Shown: positions 1-8,443, counted from the first letter of the stretch. The stretch: 36,016 nt of DNA from Ktedonobacterales bacterium (GCA_027451525.1 DAIDJF010000056.1:1-36016); one strand, 5' to 3'. Made by a program: numbers and translations. The notes: a model not told the origin generated them from the letters alone.

Positions 1-2
1 TC

Positions 3-50
3 ACTGACCCTGACGGCAATGATTTCGGTATTTGGGCACCTGCCTGGTAA
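3..50 (+). CDS. C-terminal end of a VOC/glyoxalase-like protein (partial)
   Basis: The window opens inside a reading frame that translates to TDPDGNDFGIWAPAW and then stops at TAA. The pattern F/T-x-DPDGN-x-F-x-[IL]-W is the usual last strand of vicinal-oxygen-chelate (glyoxalase/bleomycin-resistance fold) proteins, where the final beta strand carries this aspartate-rich turn. Only 15 residues are visible, so the family call rests on that motif and no substrate can be given. The gene enters from beyond the left edge and ends just before a hairpin at 88-138. Confidence 0.5.
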   Translation, partial: TDPDGNDFGIWAPAW

Positions 51-87
51 ACTGCTAACACTAGCACGATAGTTGCCGTTTTACAAT

Positions 88-138
88 AAGGACCCTGGTG
101 GACGAACACGCTTAAACGCCTTGTCTACCAGGGTCCTT
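88..138. terminator. Terminator-like hairpin between convergent gene ends
   Basis: Arms at 88-103 and 123-138 pair at 15 of 16 positions (core aaggaccctggt / accagggtcctt) around a 19-nt loop. It lies between the 3' end of the VOC-like gene on the plus strand and the 3' end of the SDR remnant on the minus strand, which suits a bidirectional terminator. No long U-run follows on either strand, so the efficiency is uncertain. Confidence 0.55.
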
Positions 139-180
139 GTTGCAATGCAGCCAGCTTATACGGATTAACACGTTGCGGTT

Positions 181-250
181 TTAGATAACCGAACGAATCG
201 TGCCGCCATCGACGCGGAGCGTTGTGCCACTCACATAATCAGCGATTGGG
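181..250 (-). pseudogene. 3' remnant of a short-chain dehydrogenase/reductase gene
   Basis: On the minus strand this stretch reads DYVSGTTLRVDGGTIRSVI and then TAA. The pattern Y-V-[ST]-G-x-x-L-x-V-D-G-G is the conserved C-terminal motif of classical SDR enzymes such as 3-oxoacyl-ACP reductase. Upstream of it no SDR sequence (cofactor motif, YxxxK) can be found, and the frame runs straight into the start region of a regulator remnant on the other strand. The bulk of an SDR gene of about 750 bp has therefore been lost. The exact deletion point is uncertain to tens of bases. Confidence 0.6.
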
Positions 251-288
251 CTTGCCCTCCTCCGCTGCCGATTGCCTGGGCAAAGCAG

Positions 289-510
289 GTGCGTTTGGTA
301 CTTCAGCAGCAACAAGACCATCGCTTGCATGAACTTGGAAATTTTCTGCGGACGCGCAAGGCAAAGTTGACTCCAGGAGATGTGGCACTGCCACCTGGGA
401 GCAGGCGCAAAACACCTGGACTCAGACGTGCGAGGAAGTTGCGCAGTTGGTCGGAGTCAGCGTGGATTGGTATACCCAGTTGGAGAATACAGATACGGCT
501 CGTAAAGTGG
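289..510 (+). pseudogene. Frameshifted N-terminal remnant of an XRE-family regulator (MmyB-like type)
   Basis: Frame 289-426 reads HELGNFLRTRKAKLTPGDV followed by a GSRRKTPGLRR segment. The next expected residues, EEVAQLVGVSVDWYTQLE, continue from 432 in a different frame. Together they reproduce the helix-turn-helix start of XRE regulators that carry a C-terminal MmyB-like ligand domain (R-TPGLRREEVAxLAGVSVDWYTxLEQGR). The frame changes between about 424 and 432, and after WYTQLE the sequence no longer resembles a regulator: the ligand-binding domain is absent. Such regulators are often divergent from an SDR gene, which fits the SDR remnant at 181-250. A broken gene is the best reading. Confidence 0.6.
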
Positions 511-896
511 AACAACTGCTGGAGCAGTGGTATCAGCACGAAGGGCAAGGGCCTCGTACTCCTCAAAAGGTCCACTATCTTCCACAGACACAGCAATCGG
601 GACAAGACACGGTTGGATTATGGCTGGCAGAATGCTGTAAAAGAGTGGAAGGGGCATGGATAGCGAACAGTGATGTCATGGCTTCCTATGCACAGTGGTG
701 TGTGGCACATGGACACGAACCAAAGAAGGCGAAAGGTTTATCGCAAGCCTTAGCTGCACATGGCCTGGAAGTTGGTGTTCGACAATGGGTCTATACAGGT
801 CCAGGGTACGCACAAAAACACGAGGCGTCCGTGGTCTACGTGTGCAAAATTGCGCTCAGACAACAAAAATACGTGGGGACAGATGAGCAATTATAA
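511..896 (+). pseudogene. C-terminal remnant of a P4-type phage/plasmid primase-helicase
   Basis: The frame ending at 896 contains a segment beginning DTVGLWLAECC, then GAWIANSDVMASYAQWC and KAKGLSQALAAHGLEVG. This matches the layout of the C-terminal region of P4/D5-type primase-helicases: D-x-V-x-x-[FW]-L-x-E-C-C, then a winged-helix-like YxxWC....L..AL...G segment. After about 780 the better-matching continuation (RTKTRGVRGLRV, resembling the usual R-G-x-R-x-W-x-G-[IL]-x-[LV] ending) lies in another frame, so a second frameshift is likely. The upstream ATPase domain is missing. It is fused in frame to the regulator remnant, so any protein made would be chimeric. Recognition is by motif spacing only. 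Confidence 0.45.
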
Positions 897-1020
897 CAAT
901 CTCTCCCCACGTGTAATCTGCAAACTCCTCTCCCTTTTTTCCTGACCCGGTGTCGGATTTCTGGCCCCATCTGGCCCCGTGTCACTGAATAAAGGGGTCA
1001 TGGAAAAGGAAGATGGTCGT

Positions 1021-2121
1021 TCATCTAAACTCTACCTCATACTGTGTAGCATCCTCTTCTGCGAAGCGTAAAAGTCGTTCACCTTCTGCTGTGAGCGCGG
1101 CTTGCGTCTCTTCTGGAAGTGGCTCAAAGGGCGTGATAGAGAGACGCGCAACGTCGCGTACACGTTCAATCTTCCAGATGCCGCGCACAAAGCCATCGAC
1201 CAGGATGGTTGGCTGGATGCGCCCAGCAGATAAGAAGACTGCTGGGCGGTCGGCATCCGCGATGAAGCGTCGACGGTCAGCATGAGAGAGAATTAGATTG
1301 TCGTAATCGGGCAGGAAACGCGGCGGTGCATCGCTCTGTTCCGAGGGACGTGGACTATCTGGCAAGTCATAGAGCAGGTTGCCTTTTTCGTCGCGCAAGG
1401 TGACAAGCTCGGATTTGATCTCTTCGACCGCGTTTTGCAGGCGTGGCAGGCCAGACCAGACCTGAATATCCTTGACTGTCGCGGGACCAAAGGCCGCCAG
1501 ATAGCGCAAAATGATAGTGCGCAGACCTTGCTCAGCAGCGATCAGTGAACGTCCTAACCATTCCTCAGCGAGGGCATGTGCGGGATTGCCCGTGAAATTC
1601 CACGCGCCGCCAGGGGCGATCTGTACGAGTGGCAGGTGTGTGCGTATCACGTAGGCCAGCAAGGCCGGGTCAGTATCAGGGAAGAGCTTGCTCAGATAAT
1701 CACGTATCTGGGCAAACGTGCGTGGCTGCTCCTGTATATACGGACGTGCGATCTCCACTAAGTGGGCTGTATCTATCGTGCGTGCGTTTGGTCCGAAGAA
1801 GGAATGTAACGCGCGGGTCAGGGCGGGTTGCAGGATGGCACGCAGGAGCAGGTAATCCTCGCTTGTCATGAGATGGAGCGTCGAACGCATCATCGTTGCG
1901 CGTACGGCCTGCCTGCGCTCGATCAGTTGGGTCAGTTCGCTGTGCTGAAAATCGTGCAGGCGTGCCCAGAGGCCAATGTAGGGCGGCTTGGCAAACTGAG
2001 CTTGCAGACCGACAAGCTGCTCTGTTACTTGCTGAGCGGACATTATAGCCCGCTCAAGCAGCATCTGACGTGCCAGCGTCGCACGATTTAGCTCACGCAA
2101 GGTCATGATGCGTTCGCTCAT
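1021..2121 (-). CDS. AlkZ/YcaQ-like winged-helix DNA glycosylase
   Basis: This 366-residue protein has the HTH_42 (DUF1006) architecture of tandem winged-helix domains found in the AlkZ and YcaQ (AlkX) bacterial glycosylases, which excise bulky alkylated bases and unhook interstrand crosslinks. The N-terminal block includes LVGLQAQ, with Q40-A-Q42. That is the QxQ catalytic motif of the AlkZ branch; YcaQ-type enzymes carry Q-x-D. The C-terminal block (ILVDGFVRGIWKIER) matches the conserved beta-hairpin domain. It starts at ATG 2121 and lies 21 nt downstream of the alpha/beta hydrolase gene on the same strand, so the two are probably co-transcribed. Stand-alone homologues outside antibiotic clusters are thought to be general alkylation-repair or resistance factors; the substrate here is unknown. 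Confidence 0.75.
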   Translation of the reverse strand: MSERIMTLRELNRATLARQMLLERAIMSAQQVTEQLVGLQAQFAKPPYIGLWARLHDFQHSELTQLIERRQAVRATMMRSTLHLMTSEDYLLLRAILQPALTRALHSFFGPNARTIDTAHLVEIARPYIQEQPRTFAQIRDYLSKLFPDTDPALLAYVIRTHLPLVQIAPGGAWNFTGNPAHALAEEWLGRSLIAAEQGLRTIILRYLAAFGPATVKDIQVWSGLPRLQNAVEEIKSELVTLRDEKGNLLYDLPDSPRPSEQSDAPPRFLPDYDNLILSHADRRRFIADADRPAVFLSAGRIQPTILVDGFVRGIWKIERVRDVARLSITPFEPLPEETQAALTAEGERLLRFAEEDATQYEVEFR

Positions 2122-2142
2122 GCCTGTGTTGTACCTCTTTTC

Positions 2143-3021
2143 TTAAAATGTGTTGCTTGTGAGCCAATGTTTGAGAGCGGTGACAGTCTCTTGTGGCTCT
2201 TCCATGAAGCCAAGGTGCGAAGAGTTTTCTAGCAGGCGCAGCGTGGCGTTAGGCATCTTTTGCGCCATTTCTTGCGCTCCCGCCAGCGGCGTGACCCAGT
2301 CATAGCGTCCATGCAATACGAGTGCAGGCTCTTTTATCTCGCTCAGTTGCGCGCGCGTGTCAAACTCTTTGCTCAATGTGCCCATCATATAGGTCGCGAT
2401 ATCCATGTTCAGCGGGCTGGCGGGGTTATTATACATCTGGTCAATATATTCTTCTTTAAAGCCTTGACGCCAATAGTAGGGCATGATTTCGGTCTCGAAG
2501 CGTTTCAGCTCTTCCGCGCTCGCCTGTCCAGTCGATTCTTTATACGCGATTTCGCGCAGTTCTTTGCCACGCTCCCCGCCAACCAGATGTTCTAGTGCGT
2601 CAAGATCATAGCCGCCCGTCCAGGCTGGTGAACTGTCGAATATGACGAGGCCGGAGGCAAAACCAGGATGGCGCAGTGCCAGCGTCAGCACAACGAAGCC
2701 GCCAAAGGATTGACCCAGCACAATCGGGCGTTCGATGCCTAGCTCCTGACAGAACTGTACCAGATCATCCGCCATGATACCGATCTTGTAATAATCGTGC
2801 TCGTGATAGCGTGAGCGACCACAACCGCGATGATCGACATAGACTAATTGCGCAAGCTCGCCAAGCGGATCGAGCCAGGGGCGCAGATAGGTATGACTGA
2901 AACCGGGGCCGCCGGGCAAAATAAGCATAGTTGGTTTTCGTCGATAGTCGGTTGTTGAGGCATCTAAAACACTGCCAACAACATCAAAAAATAGCTCTGT
3001 GCCGTTTACTTTGAGCTTCAT
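2143..3021 (-). CDS. Alpha/beta hydrolase, proline-iminopeptidase-like
   Basis: A 292-residue cytosolic alpha/beta hydrolase. Visible hallmarks are the oxyanion-type LPGGPG at 35-40, DHRGCGRS at 63-70, the nucleophile elbow GQSFGG with Ser105, the acid Asp241 in GRYDWVTP and the base His269 in SSHLGFMEEP. The GGPG plus DHRGxGRS combination is typical of the proline iminopeptidase/tricorn-factor group (peptidase S33), though many members act as esterases. It is divergent from pcaC across a 132-nt gap. The pathway needs an enol-lactone hydrolase (PcaD), which is also an alpha/beta hydrolase, but the GGPG signature argues against that role. Confidence 0.8.
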   Translation of the reverse strand: MKLKVNGTELFFDVVGSVLDASTTDYRRKPTMLILPGGPGFSHTYLRPWLDPLGELAQLVYVDHRGCGRSRYHEHDYYKIGIMADDLVQFCQELGIERPIVLGQSFGGFVVLTLALRHPGFASGLVIFDSSPAWTGGYDLDALEHLVGGERGKELREIAYKESTGQASAEELKRFETEIMPYYWRQGFKEEYIDQMYNNPASPLNMDIATYMMGTLSKEFDTRAQLSEIKEPALVLHGRYDWVTPLAGAQEMAQKMPNATLRLLENSSHLGFMEEPQETVTALKHWLTSNTF

Positions 3022-3153
3022 CGCGTTCCTCTTTTCTCTGACATTCCATCCCTAGAGGTTTGTTCTGCTCCCTGCAAATCATATGATACAATAAAATTAC
3101 TGAGCTTTATACTGGCGAATAATGGTATATGCCGTATAGAAAGGCTGTGGTTA

Positions 3154-3558
3154 ATGACTGAATCACGCTATGACATTGGGGTAAAGACGCGCAAAGAGGT
3201 GCTTGGGAGCGAACATGTTGAGCGTTCGCAGGCCCGTACAACGGAGTTTGATGCTTATTTTCAGCAGTTTCTGACCGAGACGGCCTGGGGGTCAGTCTGG
3301 TCAAGGCCAGACCTGGATCGACGCACGAGAAGTCTGGTCACAGTCGCGATTCTCGCCGCGCTTGGACGCGACGAATTGACGCTGCACATGAATGCCGCAA
3401 TCAATCAGCTTGGCATCGACCCGCACGAAATTGCCGAGGTGTTGCTGCACGTGGGCGTGTACGCGGGTATTCCTGCTGCCAATAGCGCGTTTGCCGTGGC
3501 GAAAAAGATATTGGAACAACGGGCATCCTCGACGCCAGAGACAGCGCAACATGAGTAA
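3154..3558 (+). CDS. pcaC: 4-carboxymuconolactone decarboxylase
   Basis: PcaC decarboxylates gamma-carboxymuconolactone to 3-oxoadipate enol-lactone in protocatechuate breakdown. The 134 residues match the usual family length. The diagnostic segment runs through the middle: GSVWSRPDLDRRTRSLVTVA, then LAALGRDELTLHMNAA and EVLLHVGVYAGIPAANSAF. The protein is the stand-alone decarboxylase form and not the PcaL fusion with the hydrolase PcaD. Start ATG 3154 follows a modest AAAGG at about 10 nt. It is the first gene of a plus-strand run pcaC-H-G-B, with 21 nt to pcaH. No regulator of the pathway is encoded next to it. Confidence 0.92.
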   Translation: MTESRYDIGVKTRKEVLGSEHVERSQARTTEFDAYFQQFLTETAWGSVWSRPDLDRRTRSLVTVAILAALGRDELTLHMNAAINQLGIDPHEIAEVLLHVGVYAGIPAANSAFAVAKKILEQRASSTPETAQHE

Positions 3559-3579
3559 GCAAGGAGGCAGAGAATCGTT

Positions 3580-4302
3580 ATGGAAATTACTATTGGAACT
3601 ATCGTGCGCGGTGATCGTGAATATTTCCCCCCCTATCTTTATGAAGCGTATCAATCGACCCGTCGTCGTGCTCCTGCTTTGCCCTTGATTGATGTGCCGC
3701 TGACCCTCTCGGAGTTAACTGGTCCTGGTCCGGTTATCAGTGCTGTCACGCCAGAGGATGCTGATCTGACGCGCAACGCGGGCACGGGCGGCGAGGCCAT
3801 TGGACAACGCATCATCGTCACGGGGCGCGTGCTCGATGAGAACGGCAGTCCGTTGCCCAATACGCTTGTCGAGGTCTGGCAGGCCAACGCCGCTGGTCGC
3901 TATCTGCACAAACGCGATCAATGGCCTGGGCCGCTCGACCCGAATTTCCTGGGCATGGGTCGCTGTCTGACGAATGGTGAGGGCGTGTATCGCTTCCTGA
4001 CGATTCGTCCTGGAGCCTATCCCTGGAAAAACCACCCCAATGCCTGGCGACCCGCGCACATCCATTTTTCGCTCTTTGGCGCGTCTCAGCTCTCGCGCCT
4101 GGTCACGCAGATGTATTTTCCAGATGACCCGCTGCACTCCATTGACCCAATTATGCAGTCTTTGCCAACCGAGCAGGCACGACGTGGCCTGATCTCTGCC
4201 TATGACCACAGCGTGACGGAACCCGAATGGGCACTTGGTTATCGCTGGGATATCATCCTGTGCGGACCAGATGCGACAGCGTTTGAAACGGAGGTGCGCT
4301 AG
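3580..4302 (+). CDS. pcaH: Protocatechuate 3,4-dioxygenase beta subunit
   Basis: PcaH carries the non-haem Fe(III) site of the intradiol dioxygenase that opens protocatechuate to 3-carboxy-cis,cis-muconate. In this 240-residue protein the four metal ligands are visible as Tyr108 (GRYLH), Tyr147 (GAYPWKNHP), His160 and His162 (RPAHIHFS). Their spacing equals that of the Pseudomonas enzyme (Y408, Y447, H460, H462 in beta-subunit numbering). A good ribosome site, AAGGAGG at 3561-3567, precedes the ATG. Its stop TAG shares one base with the GTG start of pcaG (TAGTG), so the two subunits are probably translationally coupled. Confidence 0.95.
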   Translation: MEITIGTIVRGDREYFPPYLYEAYQSTRRRAPALPLIDVPLTLSELTGPGPVISAVTPEDADLTRNAGTGGEAIGQRIIVTGRVLDENGSPLPNTLVEVWQANAAGRYLHKRDQWPGPLDPNFLGMGRCLTNGEGVYRFLTIRPGAYPWKNHPNAWRPAHIHFSLFGASQLSRLVTQMYFPDDPLHSIDPIMQSLPTEQARRGLISAYDHSVTEPEWALGYRWDIILCGPDATAFETEVR

Positions 4303-4889
4303 TGAGCAAACTGCCATTGACAGGGTCGCAAACAGTCGGACCATTCTTTTCGTTTGGTCTCCTGCGCACTGATGCCGTTCGCCATGTCCTGACGCAACCG
4401 GAGACGAGCGGTGAGCGTGTACGCATTGAGGGGCGTGTGTTGGATGGCGATGGTGCGCCAGTGCCCGATGCGCTGATCGAAATCTGGCAAGCCAACGCGC
4501 ATGGTCGCTATAACCATCCCGCCGACCAGGGACCAGCTACCTTGGAGCCGACTTTCACGGGCTTTGGTCGTTGTGGCACGGAAGACGATGGTAGCTACTG
4601 GTTTGAGACGATTAAGCCAGGGGTAGTGCCATTCAAAGATGGACAGATGCAGGCCCCGCATATCAATGTAACGGTCTTTGCGCGTGGTTTGCTCAATCAC
4701 GCGATGACGCGCTTGTATTTTGCGGATGAGGCTGGCAATAGCAGTGATCCCATTTTGCTGTGTGTGCCAGAGGAGCGGCGCGCAACGTTGATTGCCACAC
4801 GCAATGCAAGCGCGTCAGGTGAGACAGCCGTCTACCATTTTGACATCATTCTACAGGGAAAAGGCGAAACTGCGTTTTTCAATCTGTAG
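4302..4889 (+). CDS. pcaG: Protocatechuate 3,4-dioxygenase alpha subunit
   Basis: This 195-residue paralogue of PcaH begins at GTG 4302, overlapping the pcaH stop by one base. The N-terminal GSQTVGPFFSFGL is the standard PcaG signature (T-x-SQTVGPFF). The intradiol core follows (EGRVLDGDGAPVPDALIEIW), and the region matching the beta-subunit HxH reads QAPHINVTVFARG, so one histidine is replaced. That is expected, because the alpha subunit lacks the iron site and instead shapes the substrate pocket. It forms the alpha-beta protomer with PcaH. pcaB starts 14 nt downstream. Confidence 0.95.
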   Translation: MSKLPLTGSQTVGPFFSFGLLRTDAVRHVLTQPETSGERVRIEGRVLDGDGAPVPDALIEIWQANAHGRYNHPADQGPATLEPTFTGFGRCGTEDDGSYWFETIKPGVVPFKDGQMQAPHINVTVFARGLLNHAMTRLYFADEAGNSSDPILLCVPEERRATLIATRNASASGETAVYHFDIILQGKGETAFFNL

Positions 4890-4903
4890 CGGGATAGGCT
4901 ATT

Positions 4904-6250
4904 ATGGATGAGGCTCAGGCGATGCTCTTTAGCACGCCATTCATGCGGACAATTTTCGCTCCTGAAGCTCATGTGCGTGCCATGTTGACCTTTGAGGCGG
5001 CTCTGGCACGCGCTGAGGCCCGTGCTGGCATTATTCCCTCAGCGGCGGCAGAAGCTATCGCTGCCCAGTGTCAGAGCGAATTGTTCGATATCAACGCTCT
5101 CTATCGCGAGGCGGTCCATGCGGGCACACCAGCTATTCCGCTTGTCCGCATGTTGACGGTGCGTGTGGAGGGTGAGGCGCAGCGTTATGTGCATTGGGGC
5201 GCGACAAGTCAAGATGTTATTGATAGTGCGCTGATGCTACAAATACGCTCTGGTCTTGATCTACTTATCAATGATCTGTTGGCTATCTGTGCCTCGTGCG
5301 CACAACTGGCGGAGCAGCATCGCCATACGCCGATGGCGGGACGTACACTACTCCAACAAGCCTTACCGATAAGTTTTGGCCTCAAGGCGGCGCGCTGGCT
5401 GGCAATGCTGACCCGTCTGCTGAGCGAGTTGCGCGCTATACGTACCCACGGATTGGTTGTGCAGTTTGGGGGAGCAGCTGGCACGCTGGCCTCGTTAGGC
5501 GACAAAGGTTTAATAGTTGCCAGTCTGCTTGCTGAGGAACTACATCTCACGCTGCCTGATCTGCCCTGGCATACTGAGCGCGACCGTATTGGTCTGCTTG
5601 CTGGAACGCTTGGCACACTGGCAGGCGCGCTGGCAAAAATAGCCAATGACGTGGTTCATCTCGCGCAAAACGAGGTTGGTGAAGTAACAGAAGAGGCCGT
5701 AGCGGGTAAAGGTGGCTCCTCGGCGATGCCACAAAAGCGCAATCCTGTTGATGCAACACGCGCTTTAGCGGCGGCGCGGCTAGCTATTGGCTTTGTACCA
5801 ACCGTATTAGCGGCGATGGTGCAGGAGCATGAACGGGCGGTTGGAGGATGGCAGGCAGAGTGGGCGGCTATGCCTGATCTGTTTGGCTATTGTGCGGGAG
5901 CCGCAGATGGTGTGCGTGCTACACTTGCGGGACTGCAAGTCAACACTGAACGGATGCGCGAAAATCTCGCTCTGGGCGGCAGTCTGATGATGTCTGAGGC
6001 ATTGACGATGGCACTTGCGCTACATATGGGTAGGCCAGCAGCCTATCGCCTTGTGCAGACGCTTGGTCAGCGTGTGATTGCTGGTGAGGGCGATTTGCAG
6101 CAGATCGCGCAAACAGATGCTCACGTGCGCGCCTTCTTGTCCGCAGAGGAAGTGGAGCGTGTACTAGAGCCGACGAACTATCTGGGTAGCACGGACATCT
6201 TGATTGACCGTGCGCTGGCTGCATATCGGGCTATGCATGAAGAGACATGA
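4904..6250 (+). CDS. pcaB: 3-carboxy-cis,cis-muconate cycloisomerase
   Basis: PcaB lactonises the ring-cleavage product of PcaHG to gamma-carboxymuconolactone. It belongs to the fumarase/aspartase superfamily. In this 448-residue protein the three superfamily regions are visible: HWGATSQDVIDSA at 97-109, RHTPMAGRTLLQQA at 140-153, and the flexible signature loop GSSAMPQKRNPV at 271-282 with its catalytic serine. The HWGATSQD form together with the pca neighbours points to PcaB and not adenylosuccinate lyase. Its stop overlaps an ATG of the next frame (ATGA at 6247-6250). Confidence 0.93.
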   Translation: MDEAQAMLFSTPFMRTIFAPEAHVRAMLTFEAALARAEARAGIIPSAAAEAIAAQCQSELFDINALYREAVHAGTPAIPLVRMLTVRVEGEAQRYVHWGATSQDVIDSALMLQIRSGLDLLINDLLAICASCAQLAEQHRHTPMAGRTLLQQALPISFGLKAARWLAMLTRLLSELRAIRTHGLVVQFGGAAGTLASLGDKGLIVASLLAEELHLTLPDLPWHTERDRIGLLAGTLGTLAGALAKIANDVVHLAQNEVGEVTEEAVAGKGGSSAMPQKRNPVDATRALAAARLAIGFVPTVLAAMVQEHERAVGGWQAEWAAMPDLFGYCAGAADGVRATLAGLQVNTERMRENLALGGSLMMSEALTMALALHMGRPAAYRLVQTLGQRVIAGEGDLQQIAQTDAHVRAFLSAEEVERVLEPTNYLGSTDILIDRALAAYRAMHEET

Positions 6251-6285
6251 AGCGTTTTTTCTATCATTTTTTCAAGGAGTGCCTT

Positions 6286-8427
6286 TTGGCAGAGATTATT
6301 TATGATACTGCAAGCCTTGCCTGGATTTTCCAGATGGAGGCTTCAACGTATTGTATGCGCCTCAACGAGGAACAGACCTCGCTACAACATATTTATTGGG
6401 GCGCGCGCGTTGATACCACTGTGGCGCGTGAGATGGCTCTGGCATGGAAAACCTATTTTATGTCCTTTGAGTCAACCGCTGGCAATTCACGCGAGGAATT
6501 TGCCCCCTGGGGCGAGATGCGTTTCAATGAACCTGCGCTCAAGGTTGCGTATGCTGATGGCACACGCGGGATTGAGTGGCGTTTTCAGGCTCATGGTATC
6601 GAGCAAGAGCAGGGTAGCCAGACGCTCTGGCTGCGCTTTGCTGATCAGGTCTACCCCTTGCAGGTAACGCTCTACTACCGTATTCACACAGGGCATGATG
6701 TGCTTGAACGTTGGGTGCGCCTGGAGAACAATGGCGCGGATGCTCCAATTATGCTTGAGCAGGCATTTTCGGCGGACTGGCAATTGCCGCGCCGCGAACG
6801 CTATCGCATGACCTACTTGCATGGTCGCTGGGGCAAGGAGACACAGGTCACGGAGACGCTGCTGGCTCCCGGTAAGTTCGTGCTGGAGAGCCGACGCGGC
6901 ACAACGAGCCATCAGTTCAATCCCTGGGTTGCCTTTGATGCAGATGCCAGCGCAACAGAAGAGCAAGGCGAGCTATGGAGCGCGGGGCTGGCATGGAGCG
7001 GTTCATGGAAGATTGTCGCGGAGACAACGCCCTATGGGACGCTCCATTGCGTGGGCGGCGTCAATGATTTTGATTTCCGCTACCGTTTGGACGCGGGAAC
7101 ACGTCTGGACCTGCCCGCCTTTGTCGGCCTCTATGCCAGCGGCGGTTTTGGCGCGCTCAGTCGTCAATGGCATCGCTATCAACGCGCGCGGGTGCTACCC
7201 GCTGAGCTAGAGTCGGTGCGTCCGATACTGTACAACTCGTGGGAGGCAACCGCTTTTGCCGTCAATGAGCGCAACCAGATGGAGTTGGCCGAAAAAGCCG
7301 CTGCCCTCGGTATCGAAGTCTTTGTGATGGACGATGGCTGGTTTGGCGAGCGGGCGCATGATCGGGCTGGTCTAGGCGATTGGACGGTCAATCGCACAAA
7401 ATTTCCGCGTGGCCTCAACCCGCTGATTGAGCGCGTCAACGCCTTGGGTATGCGCTTTGGCCTGTGGGTCGAGCCTGAGATGGTCAATCCTGATAGCGAC
7501 CTGTATCGCGCTCATCCCGATTGGGTCTATCACTTCCATAATCGCAAGCGCACTGAGAGCCGCAATCAGCTGGTACTCAATCTGGCCCGTCCAGATGTAC
7601 GCGATTGGATGTTTAGCACGCTCGATACGCTACTTTCAGAGCACAACATCGAGTTTATCAAATGGGATATGAATCGCTCGATTAGCGAGCCGGGTTGGCC
7701 TGCTGAGAGCGCGGGCAATCCTGAGCGCGTCTGGCTGGCGCACGTGCAAAACCTGTATTGGGTATTCGATGCATTGCGACGCAAGCATCCCAACGTGGCT
7801 TTTGAGTCCTGTTCTGGTGGCGGCGGACGCATTGATCTGGGCATCCTCTCGCGTGTCGAGCAGGTTTGGACGAGCGATAACACCGATGCGCTTGATCGCT
7901 TGCGCATCCAGGAAGGTTTTAGCTATGCTTACACGCCGCGTGCGATGATGTGCTGGGTTACGGACTGCCCCAATTATCTGACGGGGCGTAGCGTGCCATT
8001 GCGCTATCGTTTCCATGTCGCGATGGCTGGTTCTTTGGGTATCGGCGGCGATCTCTCGCACTGGACGCCAGAGGAGCTAGAGCAGGCGCGAGGCTTTATT
8101 GAGACTTACAAGCGTGTGCGCCCAATCGTGCAGAATGGCAAACTCTACCGTCTGCGTTCACCCCGTAGCGGACAGGTGACGGCCTCACAGTATGCCGCGC
8201 AAGACGGGAGCGAGGTGGTGATATTCGCCTGGGGCCATTCGCAGCAATTTGGCGAGCGATTGATTATGTTACAGTTATGTGGTTTAGAAGTGGATGCACA
8301 CTATGTTGAGGGAGTTAGTGGTAGGAGCTATACAGGGTCTTATCTGATGCGGTATGGGCTAGAGGCGAAGTTGGTTGGCGATTTTGATAGTCAGATGTTT
8401 CATCTCGTGCGTGCTGATCGTTTGTAG
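6286..8427 (+). CDS. Alpha-galactosidase, glycoside hydrolase family 36
   Basis: GH36 enzymes hydrolyse alpha-galactosides (raffinose, melibiose, galactomannan side chains) by a retaining mechanism. Counted from the TTG proposed here (713 residues), the nucleophile is Asp461 in FIKWDMNRS and the acid/base is Asp531 in WTSDNTDALDRLR. SWEATAF, DDGWFG and FESCSGGGGRIDLG are also family hallmarks. The frame is open from ATG 6247, which overlaps the pcaB stop, but those 13 extra residues (MKRFFYHFFKECL) are unlike GH36 N-termini. TTG 6286 has AAGGAG six bases upstream, so I prefer it. There is no signal peptide, so a cytosolic enzyme is likely. It follows pcaB without a gap, although the substrates are unrelated. 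Confidence 0.9.
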   Translation: MAEIIYDTASLAWIFQMEASTYCMRLNEEQTSLQHIYWGARVDTTVAREMALAWKTYFMSFESTAGNSREEFAPWGEMRFNEPALKVAYADGTRGIEWRFQAHGIEQEQGSQTLWLRFADQVYPLQVTLYYRIHTGHDVLERWVRLENNGADAPIMLEQAFSADWQLPRRERYRMTYLHGRWGKETQVTETLLAPGKFVLESRRGTTSHQFNPWVAFDADASATEEQGELWSAGLAWSGSWKIVAETTPYGTLHCVGGVNDFDFRYRLDAGTRLDLPAFVGLYASGGFGALSRQWHRYQRARVLPAELESVRPILYNSWEATAFAVNERNQMELAEKAAALGIEVFVMDDGWFGERAHDRAGLGDWTVNRTKFPRGLNPLIERVNALGMRFGLWVEPEMVNPDSDLYRAHPDWVYHFHNRKRTESRNQLVLNLARPDVRDWMFSTLDTLLSEHNIEFIKWDMNRSISEPGWPAESAGNPERVWLAHVQNLYWVFDALRRKHPNVAFESCSGGGGRIDLGILSRVEQVWTSDNTDALDRLRIQEGFSYAYTPRAMMCWVTDCPNYLTGRSVPLRYRFHVAMAGSLGIGGDLSHWTPEELEQARGFIETYKRVRPIVQNGKLYRLRSPRSGQVTASQYAAQDGSEVVIFAWGHSQQFGERLIMLQLCGLEVDAHYVEGVSGRSYTGSYLMRYGLEAKLVGDFDSQMFHLVRADRL

Positions 8428-8443
8428 CAATAGAAATGCTGTT

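Noticed and set aside
303..605. Minus-strand open frame of 100 codons opposite the regulator/primase remnant
   Set aside because: It has no ribosome site and no recognisable motif, and it lies opposite sequence with clear (if broken) plus-strand protein homology.
2143..3021. PcaD (3-oxoadipate enol-lactonase) completing the pca pathway
   Set aside because: The gene points away from pcaC and has the GGPG and DHRGCGRS signatures of the proline-iminopeptidase group.
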